A stretch of DNA of 64,000 bases from DASQFQ01 sp963802905 (GCA_963802905.1 CAWDKH010000008.1:310001-374000), one strand, 5' to 3'. Counted from the stretch's first letter, positions 34,970-44,532 are shown. Notes: generated by a model from the sequence alone, not told the origin. A program made the numbers and translations.

Positions 34970-36520
34970 TCACAGCCCGCGCCACGTCCGCGGCGCGATC
35001 AGCTCATCGGCCTCGGGCGGACCGGGCGAGCCCGCCGCGTACTCGGCCTTCGGCGGCTGGCCGTCCTTCCAGGCCTGCAGGATCGGGTCGATGATCGACC
35101 ACTGCGCGATCACCTCGTCGTCGCGGGTGAACAGCGTCGCCTCGCCGCGCATGGCGTCCTGGATCAGGCGCTCGTAGGCCTCCGGCGACTGCGACATGAA
35201 CGACGAGCCGTAGAGGAACTCCATGTTCACCGGGCGGATGCGCATCCGCGAGCCCGGGATCTTCGCCCCCAGCGACAGCGACACGCCCTCGTTCGGCTGG
35301 ACGGCGAGGATCAGCAGGTTCGGCTGCACGCCGACCGAGCCGTGGGAGGTGAACGCAAGGTGCGGCACCGGCTTGAGCTGGACCGCGATCTCCGTCGTCT
35401 TGCGCGACAGGCGCTTGCCGGTGCGGAGGAAGAACGGCACGCCCTCCCAGCGCCAGTTGTGGACCTCGAGGCGCAGCGCCGCGTAGGTCTCGGTCTGGGA
35501 GTCATCCGGGACGCCGTCCTCGTCGAGGTAGCCCGGCACGTCCTCGCCGCCGGGAGAGCCTGCTGTGTACTGCGCCCGCACGGTCATCTCCGCCACCTGC
35601 TCCGGCGTCGGCGGCTGGATCGCGTCGAGCACCTTCACCTTCTCGTCGCGCACCTTGTCGGCGTCGAACGAGGACGGCGGCTCCATGCACAGCAGCGTCA
35701 GCAACTGCAGCATGTGGTTCTGGACGAGGTCGCGCAGCGCCCCCGAGGTGTCGTAGTAGCCCGCGCGCGAGCCGATCCCGATGTCCTCCGCCGCGGTGAT
35801 CTGCACGTGGTCGATGTAGTTGCGGTTCCAGACCGGCTCGAACATCAGGTTCGCGAACCGGAACGCCAGCACGTTCTGGACCGTCTCCTTGCCGAGGTAG
35901 TGGTCGATGCGGAAGACCTGGCGCTCGCGGAAGACGTTCGAGACGACCTTCTGGAGCTTGCGCGCCGACTCGAGATCGGTGCCGAACGGCTTCTCGATCA
36001 CGACCCGGACGTCCGCGTCCTTGTGGCGGTGCAGCCCCGCCTGCTTGAGCTGCTCGGCGATCACGGAGAAGTACTCCGGGGCGGTCGAGAGGTAGTACAT
36101 GCGGGCCAGCGGCTGGCCGGCGTCCTCGTCGAGATCCTCGATCACCTTGGCGAGGCGTCCGTAGGCCTCGGTGTCGTCGAACGGCACCGACACGTAGCGC
36201 ATGCGCTCGAGCAGTCCCTCGAGCACCTGGTCGTCGGGCTCGCGGCGCGAGTTGCTCTTGATCGACTCGCGCGCGACCTCGCGGAACTCGTCGTCGGTCT
36301 GCTCGCGGCGCGCCGCGCCGATCAGGTTGAAGCGCTCCGGCAGCGCGCCCTCGTGGGCGAGGTTGTAGAGCGCCGGCAGCAGCTTGCGCGCGGCCAGGTC
36401 GCCCGACGCGCCGAAGATGACCATCGTCGTCGGCGGGACCGGCAGGCGCTCCAGCCCTTCGACGAGCGGGTTCTCGCCGACCTGCTCGGCCGGGGCGTCG
36501 GTGGGGATGGAGGCCGCCAT
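34970..36520 (-). CDS. zwf: glucose-6-phosphate 1-dehydrogenase
   Basis: 516 residues. NADP-binding FGASGDLAARKLLPALYNLA near 34-53, catalytic RIDHYLGKETVQN near 198-210 (H, D and K in place), and NRNYIDHVQITAAEDIGIGSRAGYYD near 233-258. Makes 6-phosphogluconolactone and NADPH. Followed closely by opcA and pgl, preceded by gnd, in one operon. All expected motifs are intact. Confidence 0.97.
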   Translation of the reverse strand: MAASIPTDAPAEQVGENPLVEGLERLPVPPTTMVIFGASGDLAARKLLPALYNLAHEGALPERFNLIGAARREQTDDEFREVARESIKSNSRREPDDQVLEGLLERMRYVSVPFDDTEAYGRLAKVIEDLDEDAGQPLARMYYLSTAPEYFSVIAEQLKQAGLHRHKDADVRVVIEKPFGTDLESARKLQKVVSNVFRERQVFRIDHYLGKETVQNVLAFRFANLMFEPVWNRNYIDHVQITAAEDIGIGSRAGYYDTSGALRDLVQNHMLQLLTLLCMEPPSSFDADKVRDEKVKVLDAIQPPTPEQVAEMTVRAQYTAGSPGGEDVPGYLDEDGVPDDSQTETYAALRLEVHNWRWEGVPFFLRTGKRLSRKTTEIAVQLKPVPHLAFTSHGSVGVQPNLLILAVQPNEGVSLSLGAKIPGSRMRIRPVNMEFLYGSSFMSQSPEAYERLIQDAMRGEATLFTRDDEVIAQWSIIDPILQAWKDGQPPKAEYAAGSPGPPEADELIAPRTWRGL

Positions 36521-37438
36521 CTAAAAGCCCGCGCCGGCGGCGCGCTCCACCGCGTGGCCGCCGAACTGGTTGCGCAGCGCCGCAAGCACCTTGTGCGTGT
36601 ACTCCCCCTCCTTGCGCGAGTAGAAGCGCGCGTAGAGCGCAGCGGCGATCACCGGCGTCGGGACGTCGAGATCGATCGCGTCGGCGAGCGTCCAGCGGCC
36701 CTCGCCGGAGTCCGACACGTTGCCGCCCAGGTTCTCGAGGTCGTTGCCCTCCTCCTTGAACGCCTTCTCGGCGAGCTCGAGCAGCCACGAGCGGACGACC
36801 GAGCCGCGGTTCCAGAGCGCGCAGACCTCCTCGAGCTCGATCGGGAAGCGCGACTTGTGCATGACCTCGAAGCCCTCGGCGTAGGCCTGCATGAGCCCGT
36901 ACTCGATCCCGTTGTGGATCATCTTCACGAAGTGCCCGGCCCCGGCGTCGCCGAAGTGGCGCCAGCCGTCCGGCGGGGCGAGCGTGTCGAGGATCGGGGT
37001 GAGCTGCTCGACCGACTCGGGGTGGCCGCCGACCATCATGCAGTAGCCGACCTCGAGGCCCCAGACGCCACCCGAGGTCCCGACGTCGACGTAGCGGATG
37101 CCCTGCTCGGTGAGCGCGGCCGCGCGGGCGACGTCGTCGTGCCACTTCGTGTTGCCGCCGTCGATGATCGTGTCGCCCTCCTGGAGCATCGCGGCGAGCT
37201 CGTCGACCGTGGACTGGGTCGGCGCCCCGGCCGGGACCATGATCCACACCATGCGCGGTGCCTCGAGGCTCGAGACCAGCTCGTCGAGCGACGCGACGCC
37301 CTTCGCGCCGTGCCCCTCCGCCTCACGCACATGCTCGTCGTTGAGGTCGAAGGCGACCACCTGGTTGTCGGAGTCCCGGTGGATGCGGTGAACCATGTTC
37401 CCGCCCATCTTCCCGAGCCCGACGAAGCCGATCTGCAT
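36521..37438 (-). CDS. gnd: 6-phosphogluconate dehydrogenase, decarboxylating (short GndA/YqeC type)
   Basis: 305 residues, the short form of the enzyme. NAD(P) motif GFVGLGKMGGNMVHRI at 4-19; active-site GTSGGVWGLEVGYCMMVGG near 120-138; and catalytic lysine region HFVKMIHNGIEYGLMQAYAEGF near 174-195. Makes ribulose 5-phosphate, CO2 and NAD(P)H. It abuts zwf (stop/start adjacent) and follows tal-pgi by 2 bp. Confidence 0.94.
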   Translation of the reverse strand: MQIGFVGLGKMGGNMVHRIHRDSDNQVVAFDLNDEHVREAEGHGAKGVASLDELVSSLEAPRMVWIMVPAGAPTQSTVDELAAMLQEGDTIIDGGNTKWHDDVARAAALTEQGIRYVDVGTSGGVWGLEVGYCMMVGGHPESVEQLTPILDTLAPPDGWRHFGDAGAGHFVKMIHNGIEYGLMQAYAEGFEVMHKSRFPIELEEVCALWNRGSVVRSWLLELAEKAFKEEGNDLENLGGNVSDSGEGRWTLADAIDLDVPTPVIAAALYARFYSRKEGEYTHKVLAALRNQFGGHAVERAAGAGF

Positions 37439-37440
37439 TT

Positions 37441-40146
37441 TCAGAGTCCCTCCCCGAGGGCATCGATGGACCCGGGGAGGTCCCGGGAGTCAAGTCGTAC
37501 GCGCACTGCCTCGAGGCCGTGGTCGCGCAAGGTCTGGAGGTCGCCGTCGGCCTGGGCCGAGATCAGCGTCCGGAAGTCGAACTCGTCGCCGGGGATGTCG
37601 GCGTCCGCGTCAGAGTCGTGCACGAGCTGGAGGAAGCGCCCGACGGGCGGGCCGCCCTTGTGGAACTGGCCGGTCGAGTGCAGGAAGCGCGGGCCGTAGC
37701 CGTAGGTGGTGGCGACGTGGTGCGCGGCGATCACCTTCTCGCGCAGCCGCGTGATCGCGGCCTCGATCTCCTCCGAGTACGGGAGGTAGCCCATGATCGC
37801 GAGGTAGGCCGGCGGCTCGAGGCCGGCGAACAGCGTGCCGACGTCGCCCGCGACCTCTTCCGGCGCGCCCTCGGTCAGCACCTTCTTCGTCGCGTCCTTG
37901 GCCTGCTGGACGTTGGGCTGGTCGAACGGGTTGATCTCGAGCACCCAGCCGACCACGGCGGTGGCGAACTCCGACAGGAAGAACACGCGCCCGAGGTCGT
38001 CGGGGCCGCGCGCCTGCACGATCACCGTCGGGTGCCCGGCCTTGGCGAGCGCCTCGATCGCCTCGTCGTGCCCGGCGTCCGGCGCGTCCGTGTTGCGGAG
38101 GTGGAGGAAGACGCGATCGTTGCCGTAGGCGTCGGCGGGCAGGATCGGCTCGTCGGCGACCGGCAGGATGCCGCGGCTCTTCTTGCCCGTGCTCTCGGCC
38201 ACGAGCTGCTCGACCCAGACGCCGAACGAGGCGATCGGGTCGTCGACCACGAACGTCAGCTTGTCGCGGCCGGCGCGGGCGAGCTCGCCGAGCGCGAGGC
38301 CGAGCCACAGGCCGGCGTTGTTCTCGGGGTTGTCGAAGTCCGAGCACGCCTGGGCCGCGACCTGCGCGCCCTCGAGCAGCGGCCGCACGTCGATGCCGGC
38401 CAGCGCGGCCGGCACGATCCCGAAGTACGACAGCGCCGAGTAGCGCCCGCCGATCTCGGGGTCGTTCTGGAACGCGCGCCGGAAGTTGTTCTCCTCGGCG
38501 AGCTCGAGCAGGCTCGAGCCCGGGTCGGTGACGAGCACGAAGTGCGAGCCGTCGCTCTGCAGCCCGTGGAAGTGCTTGAACAGCGAGATCGTCTCGATCG
38601 TGCCGCCCGACTTGGTGGAGACGATGAACAGCGATCTTCTCGACGTCGATCTCGCGCTCGACGGCCTCGATCTGCAGCGGCTCGGTCGAGTCGAGGACGT
38701 GCAGGCGCAGCCCGCCCTCCTGCGGCCCGTAGGAGAGGCGGAAGACCTCGGGCGCGAGGCTCGAGCCGCCCATGCCGAGCAGCACCGCGTCGGTCAGCCC
38801 GTCGGCCTTGCACTCGGCGACGAACGCGTCGAGCGTGTCGGCCTCCTCGAGCATCTTGTCGGCGATCGTCAGCCAGCCGAGTCGGTCGGTCACCTCGGGC
38901 GTGCCCTCGGGCGCCCACAGCGTGCCGTCGCGCTGCCAGATGCGGCGCGCGACGTCTTCGTCGTGCGCGCGCTTGACGCGCTCGGCGAGCGGCTGCTCGA
39001 GCTCGAGCGGCAGGTCGGCCTCGATCGCCGCCGGGCGGCGCGTGACGATCGCCTCGCGCTTGCGCTCGATGCCGTCGAGCAGCTTGGCCATCGGAACCAT
39101 GAAGGCGTCGATGGCGTCGCGCAGCAGCTTGGCGGTGACGTCGTCGAGGTCGATGCCCGGCCTCGCGCAGCGCCTCGAGGTCGGCCGTCGGGTCCTCGGC
39201 GGCGGTCGGCGCCGGTCACCTCGCCCTGCTGGCGGGCGGCCATCAACGTCGGGAGCGGCATGGTGTTCACCGTGTCCGGTCCGACCAGTCCGTAGACATA
39301 GAGCGTCTCCGGGTACTGCGGGTTCTTCACACCCGTCGACGCCCACAGCGGGCGCTGGACGGGGGCGCCGGCCTCGCGCAGCTTGGCGAAGCGCTCGCCC
39401 TGCTCGAAGACCTGCTGGAACGCGCGGTAGGCGGCGCGCGCATTGGCGAGGCCGGCGCGGCCGGCGAGGTCGGTGCGGCCCGCAGCCTCGAGCCGCTTGT
39501 CGACCTCGGTGTCGACGCGCGAGACGAAGAACGAGGCGACCGAGTGGCGGTCGAGCGGCTTGCCCTCCTCGTGGCGGCGCTCCATCGCGCTGAGGAACGC
39601 CTCCATCACGCGCTCGTAGGCGGAGACCGCGAACAGCAGCGTGACGTTGACGTTGAGGCCCTCGTAGAGCGCCTCCTCGATCGCCGGGATCCCCGCGTCG
39701 GTGGCGGGGATCTTGATCATCACGTTGGGGCGGTCGACCAGGCCCCAGTACTGGCGCGCCTGCTCGAGCGTGCCCTCGGTGTCGTGGGCGAGCCGCGGCG
39801 CGACCTCGAGCGAGACGTAGCCGTCCTTGCCGCCCGTCTCGTCGTAGACCGGGCGCAGCACGTCGCAGGCGAGCTGGACGTCCTTGACCGCCAGCTTGCG
39901 GTAGACCTCGCGCGCGCTGAGGCCCTCGCGGGCGAGCGACTCGAGCTCCTCGTCGTAGTCGGGCGAGCCGAGGATCGCCTTCTCGAAGATGGCGGGATTC
40001 GACGTCACGCCGCGCAGCGAGTCCTCGTCGACCATGCGCTGCAGCTCGCCGGAATCGATCACCGATCGGCGGATCTGGTCGAGCCAGACGCTCGTCCCGG
40101 CGGAGGTCAGCGCAGCGAGCCGCTCATTGACCTGTTGCACGCTCAT
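37441..40146 (-). pseudogene. tal-pgi: bifunctional transaldolase/glucose-6-phosphate isomerase, three frameshifts
   Basis: N-terminal transaldolase (from the ATG 40144-40146): VTSNPAIFEKAILGS, NVMIKIPATDAGIPAIEEAL with the Schiff-base lysine, SVASFFVSRVD, and RPLWASTGVKNPQYP. C-terminal phosphoglucose isomerase: LGMGGSSLAPEV, STKSGGTIETISLFKHF-type loop, and the final TYGYGPRFLHSTGQFHKGGP. The frame is interrupted near 39210, 39158 and 38632; removing one base at each restores one continuous protein of about 900 residues, typical of this fusion. It heads the pentose phosphate operon with an AGGGAG Shine-Dalgarno. Three +1 slips in a core enzyme look like sequencing error. Confidence 0.88.
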
Positions 40147-40202
40147 GGCCTGCGCTCCCTTCCCGTTTCGGACGTGGGCCGGAAGCTAGCGCAAAGCCCG
40201 CG

Positions 40203-40761
40203 TCAAACCGCGACTGGTAGCGCTCCCCGCGCGGCGCAGAAGGCGTGGACCACGCGCGGGTCGAACTGCGTGCCCGAGCAGCGCCGCAGCTCGGCGAGCG
40301 CCTCGGCCTCGGTGAGCCGGTGGCCGTACGGACGGGCCTCGCACATCGCGCTGAACGCGTCGCACACGGCGACGATCCGCGCGCCGAGCGGGATCGCCTC
40401 GCCCTCGATGCCGTCCGGGTAGCCGCGGCCGTCCCAGCGCTCGTGACTGGCGCGCACGAGCAGGGCGATCGGGCGCAGGGTCGGGGCGGCGCAGATCATC
40501 GTCTCGCCGACGAGCGTGTGGCGGCGCATCAGCTCGCGCTCGGAGGCGTCGAGCGGGCCGCGCTTGGCGAGGATCTCGCCCGGGATCGCCATCTTGCCGA
40601 TGTCGTGCAGCTCGGCGGCGCGCGCGACGTTCTCGCGGCCGCGGCGGTCGAGGCCGAGCGACTTGCGCTACGGCGGTGGCGAGGTCGGCGACCTCGCGGG
40701 CATGGGCAAACGCCGCCGGCTCCTCCTTGGCCAGCGCACTGAGCAGGACGTCCACGGCCAT
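40203..40761 (-). pseudogene. HD-GYP-type phosphohydrolase, frameshifted
   Basis: The N-terminal frame gives MAVDVLLSALAKEEPAAFAHAREVADLATAVA (ATG 40759-40761; other starts upstream at 40788 or 40803). A break near 40663 moves to the frame encoding KSLGLDRRGRENVARAAELHDIGKMAIPGEILAKRGPLD, HTLVGETMI, SHERWDGRGYPDGIEGEAIPL and CDAFSAMCEARPY. Deleting one base restores about 185 residues, a single HD-GYP domain. Probably a nucleotide second-messenger or similar phosphohydrolase. Divergent from msrB. Confidence 0.78.
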
Positions 40762-40834
40762 ACGCCCGCGGCCGCCGGCGATACGCATCCGAGCGATCGT
40801 CACGACGCGCGAAGAATTCGAGCCGCGAGCGTCA

Positions 40835-40840
40835 TACCCT
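40835..40840 (+). promoter_or_regulatory. -10 element (TACCCT), leaderless msrB start
   Basis: TACCCT lies 7 nt before the ATG at 40848 with no Shine-Dalgarno between. Confidence 0.55.
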
Positions 40841-40847
40841 TTACGTC

Positions 40848-41279
40848 ATGGCCACTGATCAGATTCACAAGACCGACGAGCAGTGGCGCGAGGAGCTCTC
40901 CCCGGAGCAGTACGACGTGCTCCGCAAGGGCAGCACCGAGCGCGCGTTCACCGGCAAATACTGGAATGACAAGCAGGACGGCGTGTACCGCTGCGCCGGC
41001 TGCGGTGCCGAGCTGTTCAGCTCGGACACGAAGTTCGACTCCGGCACCGGCTGGCCGAGCTTTACCGAGCCGGCCGTCGCCGCCGCCGTTGAGACCCGCC
41101 CCGACAACTCGCTGTTCATGCGCCGCACGGAAGTCGTGTGCCGCGCGTGCGGCGGCCACCTCGGACACGTCTTCGAGGACGGCCCGCAGGACAAGGGCGG
41201 CCTCCGCTACTGCATCAACTCGTGCGCGCTCGAGCTCGACCCGGGCGACAGCGCAGCGAGCAAGCCCGACCCGACGTAA
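40848..41279 (+). CDS. msrB: peptide-methionine (R)-S-oxide reductase MsrB
   Basis: 143 residues, normal for MsrB. Zinc-binding C49, C52 (CAGC) and C98, C101 (CRAC); substrate site TGWPSF near 67-72; HLGHVFEDGP near 104-113; catalytic C122 in RYCINSCAL, with another cysteine at 126 in place of the usual serine/alanine region. Repairs oxidised methionine in proteins. Monocistronic. Confidence 0.96.
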   Translation: MATDQIHKTDEQWREELSPEQYDVLRKGSTERAFTGKYWNDKQDGVYRCAGCGAELFSSDTKFDSGTGWPSFTEPAVAAAVETRPDNSLFMRRTEVVCRACGGHLGHVFEDGPQDKGGLRYCINSCALELDPGDSAASKPDPT

Positions 41280-41377
41280 CTGCAACCGCTGACCCGGGCG
41301 AGTGCCTTGCGGCGCTCGCCCAGCCAGCCGCGCACGCGTGTGCGCCGGGCATCCCGCCGAGCCTGGGGCTTCCGTGG

Positions 41378-41383
41378 CATTGT
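41378..41383 (+). promoter_or_regulatory. -10 element (CATTGT), leaderless DUF2625 start
   Basis: CATTGT lies 7 nt before the ATG at 41391. Confidence 0.45.
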
Positions 41384-41390
41384 TGCGTGA

Positions 41391-41933
41391 ATGCAGAGCC
41401 GCGCATGGCCGCTCGTGAAGCGCTGGATCGACCATGCCGCCAACGACGTCACGACGCTCGCGCCGGACGCCGACGGCGGCCAGCGCGTGCTCGACGCGCT
41501 CGCGGTGACCGAGCGCTCGGTGCTCGGCGCGCTCGCGGTCCACACCGGTGGGCTGACGATCGACCACAACTGGCTGCGCGTGCTCGGAGGGCCGGCGCTG
41601 CTTGAGTGGCAGGCCGCGCTCGACGACGGGCTCGTGGTCGGTCACGACGCGGCCGGCGGCTTCTTCGCCGTCGGCACCAAGGACGGCGAGGTGCGCTATC
41701 TCGTTCCCGGCGGCTACGAATGGATGGAGACGGAGATGGGGCACGCCGCATGGGTGCACTGGACGCTGATGGGTGACGTCGAAGGCTTCTACGCCGACAT
41801 GCGCGAGCCCGGCTGGGAGGCGGAGTCCGCGGCGCTCTCCCCCGATCAGGGGCTGTCGGCAAAGGGGCCGGCGAAGATGAGCGCGGTGTGGGAAGCGCAG
41901 CGCAGCCGGGTCCGCCCGCTGGCGGACCGCTGA
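41391..41933 (+). CDS. DUF2625 family protein
   Basis: 180 residues. Recognised by AWPLVKRWIDHAANDV near 5-20, GALAVHTGGLTIDHNWLRVLGG near 45-66, AAGGFFAVG, and the DVEGFYADMREPGWEAESAALSPDQG block near 128-153. The biochemical role of this family is unknown. The stop codon shares one base with the ATG of the following DoxX-like gene (TGATG), so the two are one transcript. Confidence 0.82.
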   Translation: MQSRAWPLVKRWIDHAANDVTTLAPDADGGQRVLDALAVTERSVLGALAVHTGGLTIDHNWLRVLGGPALLEWQAALDDGLVVGHDAAGGFFAVGTKDGEVRYLVPGGYEWMETEMGHAAWVHWTLMGDVEGFYADMREPGWEAESAALSPDQGLSAKGPAKMSAVWEAQRSRVRPLADR

Positions 41934-42310
41934 TGCGCCGCCGCCTGCCGCTCGCGATCTTCTTCCTCGGCGCGGGGATCATGCACTTCGTCAAGCCCGG
42001 CGCCTATGAGGCGACGGTGCCCGACCCGCTGCCGGGACACCGCGAGATCGTCTACGTCTCGGGCGTCGCGGAGATCGCCGGCGCGCTCGCGCTGCTCGAC
42101 CGGCGCAGCGCGCCGTGGGCGGGCTGGTGGCTGATCGCCCTGCTGCTTGCAGTCTTCCCCGCCAACGTGAACATGGCGGTTAACGCGGAGCGCTTCCGGG
42201 CGGTCCCGGAAGCGCTCCTGTGGATCCGGCTGCCGATTCAGGCGCTGCTCATCGCCTGGGTGTGGCGCGTGTCTTCACCACTGCGGTCCCGATCAGCAGA
42301 CCCTGCTTGA
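41933..42310 (+). CDS. DoxX-like membrane protein
   Basis: 125 residues with four hydrophobic segments (about 6-18, 40-56, 63-80 and 94-112). GAGIMHFVKPGAYEATVPDPLP is the hallmark opening of a DoxX/YkgB-type membrane protein. Function poorly known, sometimes linked to oxidative stress. Overlaps the DUF2625 stop by one base and the convergent HtaA-like gene by 62 bp. Confidence 0.8.
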   Translation: MRRRLPLAIFFLGAGIMHFVKPGAYEATVPDPLPGHREIVYVSGVAEIAGALALLDRRSAPWAGWWLIALLLAVFPANVNMAVNAERFRAVPEALLWIRLPIQALLIAWVWRVSSPLRSRSADPA

Positions 42311-42818
42311 AGGCGTCGGTCGCGAACGCACCGTTCAGCGCGTCGGCCGCGCCCTTGGTGAGCGTCGCGCTCACGCCCGAGACCGTCAGGCGCTTGCCCT
42401 TCTTGCTCACCTGAACCTTCGACAGGTCGAGGTCGAGGATCGCGAGCCGCGCGTTGCCGACGCGCGCGGTCAGCTCCGCCTTCTTCGTGTCGATGATGAA
42501 GTTGCGCAACTCGACGCGGGTGGCGTCGCGGCTGAGCGCCAGACCGCCCGTGTGGCGGATCGTGCCGGCCAGCGTCTTGGCCTTCACGCGGCCGGTGGTG
42601 ATCGGGAACGCGAGATCGGCGCCGTCGGCGGTGGCGGGAGCCAGCGGGGCGGCGGCGATGCCGAGCGAGGCGAGCGCGTCGGTGGCGCCCTTGTCGAGCG
42701 TCAGGGTGGTGGCGCCGCGGGAGAGCTTGAGGCTCTTCTTCGGCTTCGCGGCGGCGGGGGCGGCGGCGACGAGCAGCGCGCACAGCGCCAGCACGGCGAG
42801 CCGGATGGGACGGGTCAT
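42249..42818 (-). CDS. secreted HtaA-like domain protein
   Basis: 189 residues with a signal peptide (1-24, ending APAAAKPKK). The mature part resembles one HtaA haem-binding domain: TLTLDKGATDALASLGIAAAPL, DLAFPITTGRVKAKTLAGTIRHTGGLAL, VELRNFIIDTKKAELTARVG, and LKG-type ending TKGAADALNGAF. The conserved tyrosine/histidine haem ligands are not obvious apart from H in RHTGG, so haem binding is uncertain. A GGAGG lies 6 nt before the ATG and is part of an inverted repeat. Confidence 0.68.
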   Translation of the reverse strand: MTRPIRLAVLALCALLVAAAPAAAKPKKSLKLSRGATTLTLDKGATDALASLGIAAAPLAPATADGADLAFPITTGRVKAKTLAGTIRHTGGLALSRDATRVELRNFIIDTKKAELTARVGNARLAILDLDLSKVQVSKKGKRLTVSGVSATLTKGAADALNGAFATDAFKQGLLIGTAVVKTRATPRR

Positions 42819-42823
42819 GCGAG

Positions 42824-42850
42824 ACCTCCGGGGTAGGTGATGCCGGAGGT
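42824..42850 (-). promoter_or_regulatory. 8-bp inverted repeat covering the HtaA-like gene's Shine-Dalgarno
   Basis: ACCTCCGG (42824-42831) and CCGGAGGT (42843-42850) are perfect arms 11 nt apart. In the minus-strand RNA the arm next to the start contains the GGAGG. It may be an operator, or a hairpin that hides the ribosome site. Confidence 0.45.
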
Positions 42851-42860
42851 ACGGCGCGCG

Positions 42861-42890
42861 GCCGCCCGCGGGATTGCGCCCGCGAGCGGC
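42861..42890 (-). terminator. GC hairpin downstream of the MFS gene
   Basis: Twelve-base arms 42861-42872 and 42879-42890 pair with one mismatch around a 6-nt loop. No T-run follows. It lies 75 nt past the MFS stop and is a likely transcript end or 3' stabiliser. Confidence 0.4.
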
Positions 42891-42964
42891 CCGGCGCCAG
42901 GGTGACCGCGAAGTCGAGCCGACGAGCCTCGCCCTCGTGCCGGGCGGTGGCGGGCTCGACTCCG

Positions 42965-44437
42965 TCAGGCCGCGACCGGGACCGCCTCGATCTCGCCGCG
43001 GCGCGCCGCCTCGGCGTGCTCGCGGCTGTCCTTGCTGGAGATCAGCACCGCGGCCAGTAGGGCGCCGACGATCGCGAAGCCCGCGCCGACCAGGAAGGCG
43101 TCCTGGAAGCCCTCGGTCAGCGCCGTGGGCAGCGCCTGCCGATCGCCGCCGGCCTGGGCCAGCACGTGGTCGGTCCGCGAGTTCGCGATCGTGGCGAGGA
43201 TGGCCAGGCCGAGCGCGCCGCCAATCTGCTGCGACGTGTTGATCAGACCGCTCGCCAGCCCAGCCTCGCGCCCCGACACGTTGCTCACGGCGGCGATCGT
43301 CATGGGGACGAACGCGAGGCCGAGGCCGAACGCGGCGAGTAGCGACGCGGGCAGGATGTCGGAGAGGTACTTGCCGTCCGGCGCCACCTGGCCGAACCAG
43401 ACGAGCCCGGCGGCGGTGAGGAGGAGCCCGGCGATCAGCGTCGGCTTGAAGCCCACGCGGGTCACGAGCTGCGACGCGAGGCCGGCGCTCACGATGATCC
43501 CGCCCGCCAGCGGCAGGTAGGCGAGACCCGCCTTCAGCGCGTCGTAACCCAGCACCTGCTGCATGTACAGCGAGACGAAGAAGAACATCGAGAACAGCGC
43601 CATGGCCACCAGCAGCCCGACCACGTTGGCGCCGGTCAGCGTCCGGTTGCGGAAGATCCCGAACGACACCAGCGGGCTGGGCGAGCGCAACTCGATGAGG
43701 ATGAACGAGCCGATCAGTGCGAGCGAGACGAGGATCAGCGAGATCGTCTGGGTCGAGCCCCAGCCGGCGTTGACGGTGTCGACCAGCGCGTAGACCAGCA
43801 GCGATAGGCCGGCGGTGATGGTCAGTGCGCCCGCGACGTCGAAGTGGCGCGGGCCCTCGATCTTGCTCTCGGGCAGGATCCGCGTCGCGAAGAACGCCAC
43901 GGCGAGGCCGATCGGCACGTTCACGAACAGGACCCACTCCCAGCCGGCGTACTCGGTCAGGAGGCCGCCGAAGAGCACACCGGCGGCGCCGCCCGAGCCG
44001 GCGACTGCACCCCACACACCCAGCGCGCGGTTGCGCTCGGCGCCCTCGGCGAAGGTCGTGGTGATGATCGACAGCGCGGCCGGGGAGAGGATCGCGGCGC
44101 CGAGGCCCTGGACCGCACGGGCGGCGACGAGCCACTCCGGGCTCTGGGCGAGACCGCCGGCGAGTGACGCGGCGGCGAAGAGGATGAGACCGGCGACGAA
44201 GACGCGCCGGCGGCCGAGCAGGTCGGCCAATCGCCCGCCGAGCAGCAGGAAGCCGCCGAAGGTGAGCGTGTAGGCGTTGACGACCCAGGAGAGATCCTCC
44301 TGGGAGAAGTCGAGGTCCCGCCCAATTGAGGGCAGCGCGACATTGACGATGGATGCGTCGAGGACGACGATGAACTGCGCCGCGGCGAGCAGCACGAGCG
44401 CCAGGCCCTTACGGGTTACGGGAGCTGATTCGGACAC
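42965..44437 (-). CDS. MFS drug exporter, DHA2 (EmrB/QacA) family
   Basis: 490 residues with about 14 membrane helices. DHA2 hallmarks: LDASIVNVALPSIGRDL near 26-42, WVVNAYTLTFGGFLLLGGRLADLLGRRR near 52-79 (motif A), motif C-like region ALGVWGAVAGSGGAAGVLFGGLL near 128-150. Probably a drug/proton antiporter. Start is GTG at 44435-44437 with a strong GGAGGAG 9 nt upstream; the upstream 19 codons of the frame overlap the divergent promoter. Divergent from, and probably repressed by, the TetR regulator. Confidence 0.92.
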   Translation of the reverse strand: MSESAPVTRKGLALVLLAAAQFIVVLDASIVNVALPSIGRDLDFSQEDLSWVVNAYTLTFGGFLLLGGRLADLLGRRRVFVAGLILFAAASLAGGLAQSPEWLVAARAVQGLGAAILSPAALSIITTTFAEGAERNRALGVWGAVAGSGGAAGVLFGGLLTEYAGWEWVLFVNVPIGLAVAFFATRILPESKIEGPRHFDVAGALTITAGLSLLVYALVDTVNAGWGSTQTISLILVSLALIGSFILIELRSPSPLVSFGIFRNRTLTGANVVGLLVAMALFSMFFFVSLYMQQVLGYDALKAGLAYLPLAGGIIVSAGLASQLVTRVGFKPTLIAGLLLTAAGLVWFGQVAPDGKYLSDILPASLLAAFGLGLAFVPMTIAAVSNVSGREAGLASGLINTSQQIGGALGLAILATIANSRTDHVLAQAGGDRQALPTALTEGFQDAFLVGAGFAIVGALLAAVLISSKDSREHAEAARRGEIEAVPVAA

Positions 44438-44498
44438 GGGGGGGAGGCTCCTCCAGAAAGATGTGGAAGCTGAGTTCCGGTTACGCTTTCGCACGATA

Positions 44499-44514
44499 CG
44501 GAATTGACGTTCCG
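44499..44514. promoter_or_regulatory. probable TetR operator overlapping a -35 box
   Basis: CGGAA (44499-44503) and TTCCG (44510-44514) are inverted arms whose 6-bp spacer is exactly the -35 hexamer TTGACG. A third TTCCG half-site lies at 44475-44479. Binding would block the tetR promoter, and the position also suits control of the divergent MFS gene. Confidence 0.55.
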
Positions 44515-44532
44515 CTTGTCAACCCCTACATT
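44504..44532 (+). promoter_or_regulatory. sigma-70-type promoter of the TetR gene
   Basis: TTGACG (44504-44509), 17-bp spacer, TACATT (44527-44532). Transcription would start at about 44539-44540, so the GTG at 44540 is leaderless. Confidence 0.75.

Noticed and set aside
34925..37699. 924-codon open frame on the plus strand
   Set aside because: Antisense to zwf and gnd, which have complete enzyme motifs.
37441..40146. programmed frameshifting in tal-pgi
   Set aside because: Three +1 slips in one gene, with no slippery sequence or stimulatory structure, and similar slips in unrelated genes favour sequencing error.
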